Source: Opitutaceae bacterium | GTDB taxonomy: Bacteria > Verrucomicrobiota > Verrucomicrobiia > Opitutales > Opitutaceae | Length of the DNA stretch: 35,605 nt | Reading direction: 5' to 3' | NCBI GenBank assembly: GCA_014879845.1 | Contig: JACSRI010000049.1 | Coordinates: 1 to 35,605, forward strand | Shown here: in pieces, positions 1-7,593 of the stretch | Layout: each line of letters begins with the position of its first letter | Numbering within the stretch: position 1 is the first letter of the stretch | Position numbers and translations under genes: made by a program | The notes under the pieces: generated by a model | Database searches by the model: none | What the model saw: only the letters and a program-made list of their open reading frames with translations | What the model was told of the DNA's origin: nothing

Positions 1-245
1 CGCCGGCGTACGCCGGCGCGTATCCGGCGCATCTGCACATCGACCTGCTCCCCGTCCTGCAGGGCCGCGGAGTCGGCCGGCGGTTGATGGATGCCTTCCT
101 TGGCGCGTTGCGAGTCCGTGGTGTGCCCGGTGTGCACCTCGGCGTGAGCACGGCCAATCCGGGCGCCATCGCATTCTACGAGCGGCTCGGGTTTGCCTGC
201 CTGGAAACCCATCCCGACTGGAGGGCGTATGGGAAGCGGCTGTGA
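1..245 (+). CDS. GNAT-family N-acetyltransferase, C-terminal part
   Basis: The frame is open from the window edge to TGA at 243-245, so only about the last 80 residues are present. They hold the acetyl-CoA binding core of the GNAT fold: LLPVLQGRGVGRRLMDAF (motif A, with the Q/R-x-x-G-x-G loop) and then STANPGAIAFYERLGF (motif B). The stretch YPAHLHIDLLP resembles the acetyltransferase-like domain found in O-GlcNAcase-type proteins and their free-standing relatives. The acceptor substrate cannot be told from this fragment. The missing N-terminus could be a short stand-alone GNAT or a larger protein. The family call is firm; the function is open. Confidence 0.85.
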   Translation, partial: PAYAGAYPAHLHIDLLPVLQGRGVGRRLMDAFLGALRVRGVPGVHLGVSTANPGAIAFYERLGFACLETHPDWRAYGKRL

Positions 246-372
246 CCGGGCGGGGCCGGGCGTTTGAGGTGCCCCGGCGAAGGCCCGGGACGCGGCGTCG
301 GCCATCGTTCAAGCGGGTCGCGCGGCTGGCCGTTACCGGGATGAGGCCTTCGCCGTCTCCATTCGCGACACC

Positions 373-2625
373 ATGATCCGATCGACCATCCGTGCCAGGC
401 GCCCGGGCGTCATCCGCGCCCTCCGGGCCGTCGCGGCTGCGCTCGTCGCGCTCGGGGCCGGCGCCGTCACGCGGGCCCAGGGCACTGCCGGCGGCATATC
501 GGGTGAAAACCTTGCGGTGGAGATGCCGGAGTTGCAGATTGCCGACTCGACCGAGGAGCAGGAGGCCTGGCCGGAGGAGGCGCCGAGCATGTTCCCGTTT
601 CGGCGCAGCCGACTCTTCGGTGTCGTCATCGAGGACGAGGCGGACGATCGCCGCGACGGTCTCGCACTCAACGAGCAACTGGCCGCGCTGCAGGATTTCA
701 ATCCGGGCGAGTTCGCCTCGACTTCGGGCTCGGGCGCACCGCGCGGGTTCACCACGCCGCGGCTGCGCAACGGCCTGAGCCAGGCGGGCTTTCCCGAGAT
801 CATCCTTGGCGGCCGACGCGATCTGCTCTCGGGATTCCTCGCGACCTACTTCGGACGCACCGCACCCGGCGGCATCGTCAACCACATCTCCACGCGCCCC
901 ACACCCAAGCCGACGACTCGCCTGAGCCTCGGCGCCGACGCGATGGGTGAGGTGCGCGCGCTCGGCGAACGCAACGCGCCGCTCGGAGGCGACCCGAGGA
1001 CCAAGCGGAAACCGAAGCTCCACTACCGGCTCTACGGCGAGGCGCGCTGGCGCGAGGGCCCGCAGGATTTTGCCGGGCAGGATGTGCTCACGGGTGGTCT
1101 CGTGTTTCGGTACGCGCCGGATAAGGCCACCGTCTGGATGCTCGAGATCGAGACCGTTCGGGTCGACGCCGACCCCGCCGGCGGCATCGTGCTCGAGCGC
1201 GCCACGCGCACGGCTCCACGCGGCGCGCCGCACCTGGCGCTCGAGGATTTCAACACCAATGGCCCGAATGCCCGGAGCCGGCGCGACAGCGGGATCGTGA
1301 GCCTCTTCATGGAGCAGAAACGCAGCGACGACCTCACGCTGCGAGCGGGGGCCGAGGTGTGGCGGCGCGCGCAGGACGAGCTCACGTTCATCACCGGTGC
1401 GTATCTGCTCGATACGGGCATCTTCGACGGCGTGCGCGAGCCCCAGTACAACGGCCGCGAGGAAGCCGCCGCGGGCCTGCACGTCGAGCTCGACGGCACG
1501 GGCACGCCCGCCGGCATCAATCACCGGTGGGTCGTCGGTGCGGCCTGGAGTCACCAGGACACCGACCGCGAGCAGCGCGCCCTGCCGCGCGCGACGCGCG
1601 ACCAGCTGCCGGCCGCGGTGCGTTTTCTCGACCCGGACGCCCCGGACTGGTCGATCGTGCCGTATTCAGAGGATGTCTACTCGCGCATACTCGGTCTGCG
1701 CGACGAACAGGCGGAGTTCGCCGGCGTCTTCGGCTCCGAGCGTGTCGCGCTGGCCGACGACCGCATCTACGGCACCTTCGGCCTGCGGCAGGACTGGGTG
1801 TGGTCGTCGATCGACGATCTGCGCCCCGCCGCACCGGTGCCGCATGCCACCTCCGACGTGGAGCGTGCGACCTACCATGCCGGCCTCGTCTGGCACGCGT
1901 GGCCGAACCGTCTCGCCGTCTTCCTCAACAACAGCACCGCCTTCCAGCCCGCGCGCCGCGTCGACGCGCGCACCAGTCGCATCATCGGCGACGAGAGCAC
2001 GGCCGGCACCGAGACGGGACTGCGCTACGCCTCCGAGGATGGGAAGACCACGGCCACGGCCAGCGCTTACCGGCTCCTCAACCAGGGCATCACGCGCACC
2101 AATCCGCTCTACAACGATCCCGTGGCCGACCCGCTGAAACTCCAGCCGCAATACGTCTCCTCCGGCGAGGAGCAGTTCACGGGCGTGGAACTCGGTGCGC
2201 GCCGCAAATTCCCGCGCTCGCTCACGCTCTCGGGCAAGGTCGCATGGCTCGAGGCGATCACGACGAGTTCACCGGATCTTCCGGAAGAAGTGGGCCGGCA
2301 GCTGCCGCGCACGCCGGAGTTCACGGCGACGGCCAACGCGCGGTACGCGTTCGAGGCCGGGGCGCTCAAGGGCGCGGACTGCGGCGTGTCCTGGGCGTGG
2401 GTGGGCGACCATGTCGCCGTCTATCCCGCCAGCGGGCGCGCCCGCGTGGCCTACGACGACTACCATGTGCTCGGCCTGAGCGCGGGTTATGCCTGGCAGG
2501 TGCGCAAGACCCGGCACGCGCTTTCGGTCTCCCTGCGCAACGCGCTCGATGAGGACCTCTTCGCCGCGGCCGGCCGCCTCGGCGGTGCCCGGTCGCTGGA
2601 CGCTGGATACACGGTGCGGTTCTAG
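373..2625 (+). CDS. TonB-dependent outer-membrane receptor
   Basis: A 750-residue protein with an N-terminal export signal (basic start, hydrophobic run around residues 18-32, cleavage likely after TRA). It ends in a C-terminal aromatic residue (YTVRF), as outer-membrane beta-barrels do. A plug-like region lies around residues 100-180, including RGFTTPRLRNG and FGRTAPGGIVN, the conserved glycine-rich plug end of TonB-dependent transporters. The rest alternates short amphipathic strands with long loops, as in a 22-strand barrel. The early plug is divergent and no clear TonB box is visible. The in-frame ATG at 373 is the only reasonable start; an ATG at 341 runs into a stop at once. No strong ribosome binding site is seen. 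Downstream on the opposite strand is a pectin acetylesterase, so a plant-glycan oligosaccharide is a plausible ligand, but a siderophore or cofactor is not excluded. Confidence 0.85.
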   Translation: MIRSTIRARRPGVIRALRAVAAALVALGAGAVTRAQGTAGGISGENLAVEMPELQIADSTEEQEAWPEEAPSMFPFRRSRLFGVVIEDEADDRRDGLALNEQLAALQDFNPGEFASTSGSGAPRGFTTPRLRNGLSQAGFPEIILGGRRDLLSGFLATYFGRTAPGGIVNHISTRPTPKPTTRLSLGADAMGEVRALGERNAPLGGDPRTKRKPKLHYRLYGEARWREGPQDFAGQDVLTGGLVFRYAPDKATVWMLEIETVRVDADPAGGIVLERATRTAPRGAPHLALEDFNTNGPNARSRRDSGIVSLFMEQKRSDDLTLRAGAEVWRRAQDELTFITGAYLLDTGIFDGVREPQYNGREEAAAGLHVELDGTGTPAGINHRWVVGAAWSHQDTDREQRALPRATRDQLPAAVRFLDPDAPDWSIVPYSEDVYSRILGLRDEQAEFAGVFGSERVALADDRIYGTFGLRQDWVWSSIDDLRPAAPVPHATSDVERATYHAGLVWHAWPNRLAVFLNNSTAFQPARRVDARTSRIIGDESTAGTETGLRYASEDGKTTATASAYRLLNQGITRTNPLYNDPVADPLKLQPQYVSSGEEQFTGVELGARRKFPRSLTLSGKVAWLEAITTSSPDLPEEVGRQLPRTPEFTATANARYAFEAGALKGADCGVSWAWVGDHVAVYPASGRARVAYDDYHVLGLSAGYAWQVRKTRHALSVSLRNALDEDLFAAAGRLGGARSLDAGYTVRF

Positions 2626-2672
2626 GGTGTGTTTTCAGCACCCAGGATCGGCCTCGGCATTTGGTCAGGCAT

Positions 2673-2760
2673 GGAGGGCCGGGCTCCCGCCCGGCCGCGG
2701 TCGTGGAGCGGCCCACGCCCGTCCGTGCGCACTCGCGGCCGTGCGGGAGCACCGCCCTCG
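2673..2760. repeat. REP-like inverted repeat, 27-nt arms
   Basis: Arms at 2673-2699 and 2734-2760 are inverted copies with about four mismatches, separated by a 34-nt loop. The first arm itself contains the small palindrome CCGGGCTCCCGCCCGG. The element lies in the 305-bp gap between two convergent genes (receptor ending at 2625, esterase ending at 2931), a typical place for repetitive extragenic palindromes or a bidirectional terminator. There is no U-tract. The rest of the gap holds no gene; a 14-nt string at 2886-2899 is shared with the hairpin at 32410. Confidence 0.6.
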
Positions 2761-2930
2761 CTTCGAGGAGCGAGGATTGAAGGCACGCCGTAGTCTGCGA
2801 GCACTCCGGTGCTGAGGCAGAGATGTGTGGCGGAGGCATCCGCGTTGGGAGTTCTCCGTATGCGGCCGAAATCCGCGAGGAACGCGGCGAGGCCTCTGGG
2901 CCGACGGGCGCGTTCTCAATTGCGCACAGG

Positions 2931-4265
2931 CTACGGCACCGGCGTGGTCGGCTTCGGGCCGGAAGATTGCTTGAGATACGCGGGCGGCTCGGCCGGGCGG
3001 GCGGGGGGCATCTCGACGAAGTCGTCGACGATGAAGGAGGCGAGCGCCGGGACGTTTTTCCGGATGTTTGCGGCCATCAGTCGGGCGAGGAGGTAGCCGC
3101 CGTAGCCGCTGAGGTGCGTCTGGTCGGTGAACGCTTCGCCGACGTCGCCGGCCATGGCGGTCCAGAGTTGCTTGCTCGCGGTCCATTGGTCGACCAGCGG
3201 CACTTTGTTCTCCGCGGCGAACTCGCGCATCGCGCGCGCCCAGGCGCCGACGGTATCGCCGTTGGCGCGGCGCTCCATCGGCGTGACGAGTACGAGCGTG
3301 GCGCCGCGGCGGCGCGTCTCGGCGAGGTAGACGCCGAGGTAGGCCTTGAAGGTCGTGGCGGGTTCCGTGTAGCTCTGCGGCCACTGCGGCTTGGAGTCGT
3401 TGTGGCCGAACTGCACGAGGAGGAAGTCCCCCGGTTTCATCTGGCTGAGCACCTTGTCGAAGCGAGCGCCGGTGATGAAGCTCTTGCTCGTCTCGCCGCC
3501 CTCGGCCGCGTTGCACAGCGCGATCGTGGGCTTGAGGAACTGGCAGAGCTGCGTGGGCCAGTTGCCGCCCGGGCCGCCGCGGTGCGGGTCACCGACGGTC
3601 GAGTCGCCGGCGACGAAGAGCGTGGGCGCGGTGTCGTCCTTGACGATCTCCAGACTCTGGAGACACGGGCGCGCGCCGTTGAACTCGATCGTGAGCCGGT
3701 CGTCCCACGTGCGCGACTCCGCCTCGCCGGCGAGGAACATGTGCACGATCGAGGCGCCCGGCGCGTTCGGCGGCGGGGCTGGCAGCTGCGGCCGGCGGAC
3801 GTTGGCGGTGAAGGTGCGCGTGACGGTCTGCCCGGGTTTGGTCGCGAGATCGGCGATCATGAGGCGCGCGGCCTCGGTGCGGATGGTGACGCGCGACTCA
3901 CCCTTCGAGTCGCCGAGCGTGGCGGTGATGCGGTAGTTGCCCTCGGGCACCTTGGCCGAGAAGAAGAACAACGAGCCGTTCGTGGTGACTGCGCGCTCGA
4001 GGTCGACGGACTTGGACCCGAAGTCGAAGCCGTAGCCGAGCTCGTCGGCATAGAGCGTGCCGGCGGGAACACGCGTGAAACCCGGGCGCGCGGGGCCGCG
4101 GCCGAAGTCGAACTTGAGCTCGACGCGAACCGGCGCCTCGGGCGGCGACGGCTTGTCCTCGGCGCGCTGGGCGTGGGCGGAAAACGGGACCAGCCCAGCG
4201 AGGAGTGCGGCGACGAGGAGGGCCGGGCACGTACGGCGGAGGACGAATCGGGATGTGTTCATCAT
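2931..4265 (-). CDS. Rhamnogalacturonan acetylesterase (SGNH/GDSL hydrolase)
   Basis: A 444-residue exported esterase predicted to remove acetyl groups from rhamnogalacturonan I of pectin. A signal peptide covers residues 1-32 (cleavage after SAHA or nearby). Residues 45-170 form a beta-rich domain of the galactose-binding type that precedes the catalytic domain in YesT/RhgT-like enzymes. The SGNH domain follows: AGDSTVGD with nucleophile Ser222, Gly in GGETS around 257, Asn289 in GHND, and the Asp381-His384 pair in DQTHLSGYGG. All four catalytic blocks are intact. Two ATGs start the gene; the second would also serve. It lies 192 bp downstream of the regulator gene on the same strand. The fold and catalytic class are certain; exact substrate preference is inferred from the family. 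Confidence 0.88.
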   Translation of the reverse strand: MMNTSRFVLRRTCPALLVAALLAGLVPFSAHAQRAEDKPSPPEAPVRVELKFDFGRGPARPGFTRVPAGTLYADELGYGFDFGSKSVDLERAVTTNGSLFFFSAKVPEGNYRITATLGDSKGESRVTIRTEAARLMIADLATKPGQTVTRTFTANVRRPQLPAPPPNAPGASIVHMFLAGEAESRTWDDRLTIEFNGARPCLQSLEIVKDDTAPTLFVAGDSTVGDPHRGGPGGNWPTQLCQFLKPTIALCNAAEGGETSKSFITGARFDKVLSQMKPGDFLLVQFGHNDSKPQWPQSYTEPATTFKAYLGVYLAETRRRGATLVLVTPMERRANGDTVGAWARAMREFAAENKVPLVDQWTASKQLWTAMAGDVGEAFTDQTHLSGYGGYLLARLMAANIRKNVPALASFIVDDFVEMPPARPAEPPAYLKQSSGPKPTTPVP

Positions 4266-4457
4266 GCGAACGGGTGAGCCGGGTGCAGGATCTGGCGTGG
4301 TGACGCGGCGTGTCGACCCCGGCCGGCGAGTTGTCCGAAGGATCAGACTTTCTTCACGGGTGGCGGGGTGGTGTCCGTGCGCGGCGCGTCAGGGCGCGAT
4401 AGTCGGCGCCGCGCGGGAAAGGGTCGAACCTGTTGAGCACGGCCTCGTTTCAGGTGA

Positions 4458-6284
4458 TCACTCCGGCCTCGGCGGCCGTTGAGAACGCACGGTGCCACCT
4501 CGTGCCGCGACGATGGCCACGGGGTCGCGCCGGGTGACGAGCGCTTTTCGCGCCGCGCGGCAGCGGCGGACCATCGGGTCGGCGTTCATCGCTGCGAATG
4601 CCTTCTCCGCCGAATCGATCTCCAGCTCGGCTTCGTGCAGGTCACCCGCTTTGGAAAGGAATTCGGCCAGTCGCAGGCGGGCGTGCGCGGCGTTGATACG
4701 CGAGCCCGCATCGAGCCAGACGGAAAGCGCCTGCCGCTGGGCCTCGATGGCGTCGTCGAGTCGATGCTCGGCGAAGGCCAATCCCGCACGTGCCTGATGG
4801 TAGAGAGCTTCGCTGCCGGCGGTATTGCGCAGATCGGATCGCTCGATGAGTTCGTCGAGGGCGGATCGGGCGAGCGGCAGATCACCGGCTTGCGCGGCGA
4901 TGCATCCGAGATGGGCGAGAAGGATCGCGCGGCGCTGGCCGTCCGCCCAGCCGGGCGCCTGCAGGCCCCGCTGCAGTGAGCGAATGGCCGCGGCGAACCG
5001 GCGATTTGCCGCCTGCACGAGTGCCCACCCGGGGAGTGGATGCCAGCCGAGTTCGTGCGCCTTGCGGAAGGCGTCCTGAGCGCCGTCGCAGTCGCCGCGC
5101 AGCAGCCGGATCTCTCCCAGCACACGGAAGGCGTCGCCTTCGGCGTAACGCGCGTTCTCGGAAAGGAGTTCGCGGGCCTTCGAGATCTCTGATTCGGCCC
5201 CGGTCAGCTTTCCTTGGACGCAGAGAATCTCGCCGCGATGGAGCCGGCAGAGCCCGGAGTATCCGTAGCTCGCATGACGGTTTTCCCAGCGGAAGAATTG
5301 GTCGGTCCACTGCCCGGCTCGGTGAGTGTCTCCGCGGTCAAGATACGCCCAAATGACACTGCAGAAGATGTATCCGCACACCCATGGGCTGACGGCGCCG
5401 GCCAGGACGGCGGCGCCCGATTCGTCCAGATGCACGAGGCCGGCGCGAATGTCGCCGGTCGCCAGTTCGATGTGCGCGCGGTAGACGAGGCTGAGGGCCT
5501 CGATATCCGGATCCTCAAGACGCCGAGCGACGCCCTCCGCGGCCTTGGCCAGGTCGAGGCAGGCTGTCAGGTCGCCCTCCATCAGGGCAACACGTGCGTT
5601 GAGCCAGAGTTGCATGCCGTGCTCGCGAGCCTCCTGGTGCTCGTCGCCCAGAAAGACTCCCGCGCGTCGCAGCCAGCCCTTGGCGATAGGCAGCTCGCGA
5701 TCTTCCAGATGGATGTTGGCCAGGGTCTGCGCGGCCCGGGCTGCGCCCACACGATCGGCATCTTGAACATGGGCCGCGACGGCACGTTCGAGCGGGTAGA
5801 TTGCCTCCTTGGGGCGTCCCTGGCAGAGCGCAGCCTGGGCCCACTGTTCCAGGTCGCAGGGCGCCAGGCCGGTGGTGTGGGAGATTTTCTGGTACGATTC
5901 GAGTGCGCTGGCCCACTTGCCGTCGGCATGGGCGCTTCGCGCCCGCGCCAAAAGCGGATCCTCACCGCGGTGCTGTCGTTCGTCGTCCACCGACGCGACG
6001 AACCGGTAGCCTTGGCGGGAAAAGGTCCGGATCGCGTCGGAGCGTGTTTCGGCGCGCAGCAGCGAGCGAATCACGCTCACCGCGCGCATGATCGACGAAT
6101 CCGTCACGATGACCTCCGGCCATATTGCGGAGAGCAACTCGTCCTTGGAGACGACGCGGTCGCGATGGCGCACAAGGTAGAGGAGAACGTCGAAGACACG
6201 CGGTTGCATCTCGATCGGACGTCCGCGCCGGCGCAACTCGCGCCTGGCTTCGTCCAGTTCAAACCCGTCGAAATGGAAAATCAT
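4458..6284 (-). CDS. Winged-helix (OmpR/CadC-type) transcriptional regulator with TPR-like tail
   Basis: A 608-residue soluble protein. Residues 1-98 form an OmpR/PhoB-type winged helix: MIFHFDGFELD at the start, MQPRVFDVLLYLVRH, the recognition-helix region around VTDSSIMRAVSVIRSLL, and the closing wing TFSRQGYRFVASV. Such domains occur in CadC-like regulators. No membrane segment follows, unlike CadC. Residues 110-590 are almost all alpha-helical with repeated helix-turn-helix pairs rich in A, L, W and G, as in TPR-like solenoids of signalling regulators. There is no receiver domain and no Walker A motif. It is divergent from the DUF4242 genes at 6444 and 6791 and upstream of the acetylesterase gene, so both sides are candidate targets. 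The inducing signal is unknown; the solenoid probably binds a peptide or protein partner. Confidence 0.8.
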   Translation of the reverse strand: MIFHFDGFELDEARRELRRRGRPIEMQPRVFDVLLYLVRHRDRVVSKDELLSAIWPEVIVTDSSIMRAVSVIRSLLRAETRSDAIRTFSRQGYRFVASVDDERQHRGEDPLLARARSAHADGKWASALESYQKISHTTGLAPCDLEQWAQAALCQGRPKEAIYPLERAVAAHVQDADRVGAARAAQTLANIHLEDRELPIAKGWLRRAGVFLGDEHQEAREHGMQLWLNARVALMEGDLTACLDLAKAAEGVARRLEDPDIEALSLVYRAHIELATGDIRAGLVHLDESGAAVLAGAVSPWVCGYIFCSVIWAYLDRGDTHRAGQWTDQFFRWENRHASYGYSGLCRLHRGEILCVQGKLTGAESEISKARELLSENARYAEGDAFRVLGEIRLLRGDCDGAQDAFRKAHELGWHPLPGWALVQAANRRFAAAIRSLQRGLQAPGWADGQRRAILLAHLGCIAAQAGDLPLARSALDELIERSDLRNTAGSEALYHQARAGLAFAEHRLDDAIEAQRQALSVWLDAGSRINAAHARLRLAEFLSKAGDLHEAELEIDSAEKAFAAMNADPMVRRCRAARKALVTRRDPVAIVAARGGTVRSQRPPRPE

Positions 6285-6354
6285 GGGTGGTGATCTCGGC
6301 GACGGGTACTCCCCTGGGCGGCGGCACGATTAAGAAAACGGTAAGGCCGCGAAA

Positions 6355-6383
6355 AGGACATTTCCGCGCCGCGCGGCTAGGAT
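6355..6383 (+). promoter_or_regulatory. Candidate sigma-70 promoter for the DUF4242 genes
   Basis: AGGACA (6355-6360) and TAGGAT (6378-6383) are separated by 17 nt in the 159-bp divergent gap between the winged-helix regulator and the first DUF4242 gene. The match is moderate (four of six at -35, four of six at -10). Transcription would begin near 6390, about 55 nt before the start codon. Confidence 0.3.
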
Positions 6384-6443
6384 GGACACGTTCGCCCGCC
6401 CATCCGGGCCGGGCACAGATCCAAAAACCAAACTGCATTCGCA

Positions 6444-6749
6444 ATGAAGACATCAGGTATGAAGACGTATGTGATCTCCCGTGCCAATGGCTGGGGATCG
6501 GAAAAGGAACTGGAAGCCGCGGCCGCCGTGTCAGCGCGGATCGGCAATGAGGAGATGCCGGACAAGGTCCGGTGGATTCGCTCGTATGTGACGAAACACG
6601 AAGGCGGGCGCATCGGCACGGTTTGTATCTATCAGGGCACAGACCCCGAGGCCGTGCGCGAGCACGCCCGCCGCGTGGGCATGCCGGCGGATTCTATCAC
6701 GGAAATCGCCGACACGGTGATCGTGCGGCCGGACCCCGGCAGCGCTTGA
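6444..6749 (+). CDS. DUF4242 (SCO4226-like) small protein
   Basis: A 101-residue soluble protein with no signal peptide. The sequence IRSYVT, then a short loop, VCIYQGTDPEAVREHARRVGMPADSITEI is the core of the DUF4242 family, whose structurally known member SCO4226 is a nickel-binding ferredoxin-like protein. The typical order is seen: a first beta strand (KTYVISR), a helix, W-x-x-SYVT, a short loop, and EHARR. An in-frame ATG six codons in (6459) gives the more usual N-terminus MKTYVISR; neither start has a clear ribosome binding site. The next gene starts 41 bp downstream, so the two are likely co-transcribed. Function is not established for the family; metal binding is a possibility only. 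Confidence 0.8.
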   Translation: MKTSGMKTYVISRANGWGSEKELEAAAAVSARIGNEEMPDKVRWIRSYVTKHEGGRIGTVCIYQGTDPEAVREHARRVGMPADSITEIADTVIVRPDPGSA

Positions 6750-6790
6750 TGCGGTCGCCACGTTCCCAATCCCAACAAACGAAAACCACC

Positions 6791-7402
6791 ATGAAGAAGA
6801 TCGGTATCCTCACCATGCTGCTTGCGGTCCTTGGCCCGGTATCGCGAGCCGAACAGGCCGCCGACGCGGCCGGAAAGACCGTGTTTATCGACGTGCATGA
6901 ATTCACTCCGGGAGCCGTCACGGCCTCCGAGATAGCGAAGGCACATTCGCGCGACGTCGCCGTCGCCGCTCGCTTCGGCGTTCGCTTCATCGAGTACTGG
7001 ATCGATGCGGCGCACGGTCGCGTCTACAGCCTCGTCGAGGCCGCGGATGCGGCGAGCATCACGGCGGCACACGCCAAGGGCCAGGGGCTGAGCCCGGCGC
7101 GCATTCTTGCCGTTTCAGCCGGGGCGGCGTCGAAGGCCCTGGGCGGGCGTCCCCTGTTTCTCGACATCCACGAATTCGGCCCGGGTAACGTCGAGCCTGC
7201 AGCCGTCGCTGGCGCCCACCTGAAGGACCTGGAGGTCGAGTCCCAATACGGTGTGAACTTCATCAACTACTGGGTGGATACGGAGCACGGTTCCGTCTTC
7301 TGCCTGTCTGAGGCGGACACCGCGGACGAGGTGGTGGAGACACATCGCCACGCCCACGGGCTCCTGCCGGCCACCGTCGTGCAGGTCACGCCCGGCCAAT
7401 AG
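6791..7402 (+). CDS. Exported tandem DUF4242 protein
   Basis: A 203-residue protein. The frame is open further upstream, but the ATG at 6791 is chosen because it gives a clean signal peptide (MKKIGILTMLLAVLGP, cleavage near SRA-EQ) and follows the previous stop. The mature part is two copies of one domain, about residues 29-110 and 112-193. They align without gaps, with about 34 identities in 80 positions by eye. Both carry F-x-D-x-HEF, AH-x-x-D, the YW-x-D strand, HG-x-V and a closing LxP. The conserved His and Asp residues could form a metal or small-ligand site. The upstream gene encodes a single cytoplasmic relative, and the divergent winged-helix regulator may control both. No catalytic motif is recognised. 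Family membership is fairly sure; function is unknown. Confidence 0.75.
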   Translation: MKKIGILTMLLAVLGPVSRAEQAADAAGKTVFIDVHEFTPGAVTASEIAKAHSRDVAVAARFGVRFIEYWIDAAHGRVYSLVEAADAASITAAHAKGQGLSPARILAVSAGAASKALGGRPLFLDIHEFGPGNVEPAAVAGAHLKDLEVESQYGVNFINYWVDTEHGSVFCLSEADTADEVVETHRHAHGLLPATVVQVTPGQ

Positions 7403-7428
7403 TCCCGCAAGCCCGAGTCCGGCCCGAC

Positions 7429-7455
7429 CGGCCGCGCGCGTCACCGACGCGGCCG
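7429..7455 (+). terminator. Candidate hairpin terminator after the tandem DUF4242 gene
   Basis: CGGCCGCG at 7429-7436 and CGCGGCCG at 7448-7455 form a perfect 8-bp stem with an 11-nt loop, 26 nt after the stop codon, between convergent genes. No T-run follows, so strength is doubtful. Nothing else is recognised in the 191-bp gap 7403-7593. Confidence 0.35.
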
Positions 7456-7593
7456 AGCCGAGCCGCGTGGCGTTCGCGATCGACAGTGCCGTTGTGCGCA
7501 CGATGAAGGCCCCACGCACGCGAGTCCGAGGCATCCGGATTCGGCGAACGATCGGACCTTTGTGGCCGACGACCGGATGGTCCCCCGTGCAGA

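Noticed and set aside
7403-7593. Possible gene remnant between the tandem DUF4242 gene and the esterase
   Set aside because: No frame has a start, signal or recognisable motif; only a small hairpin is supported.
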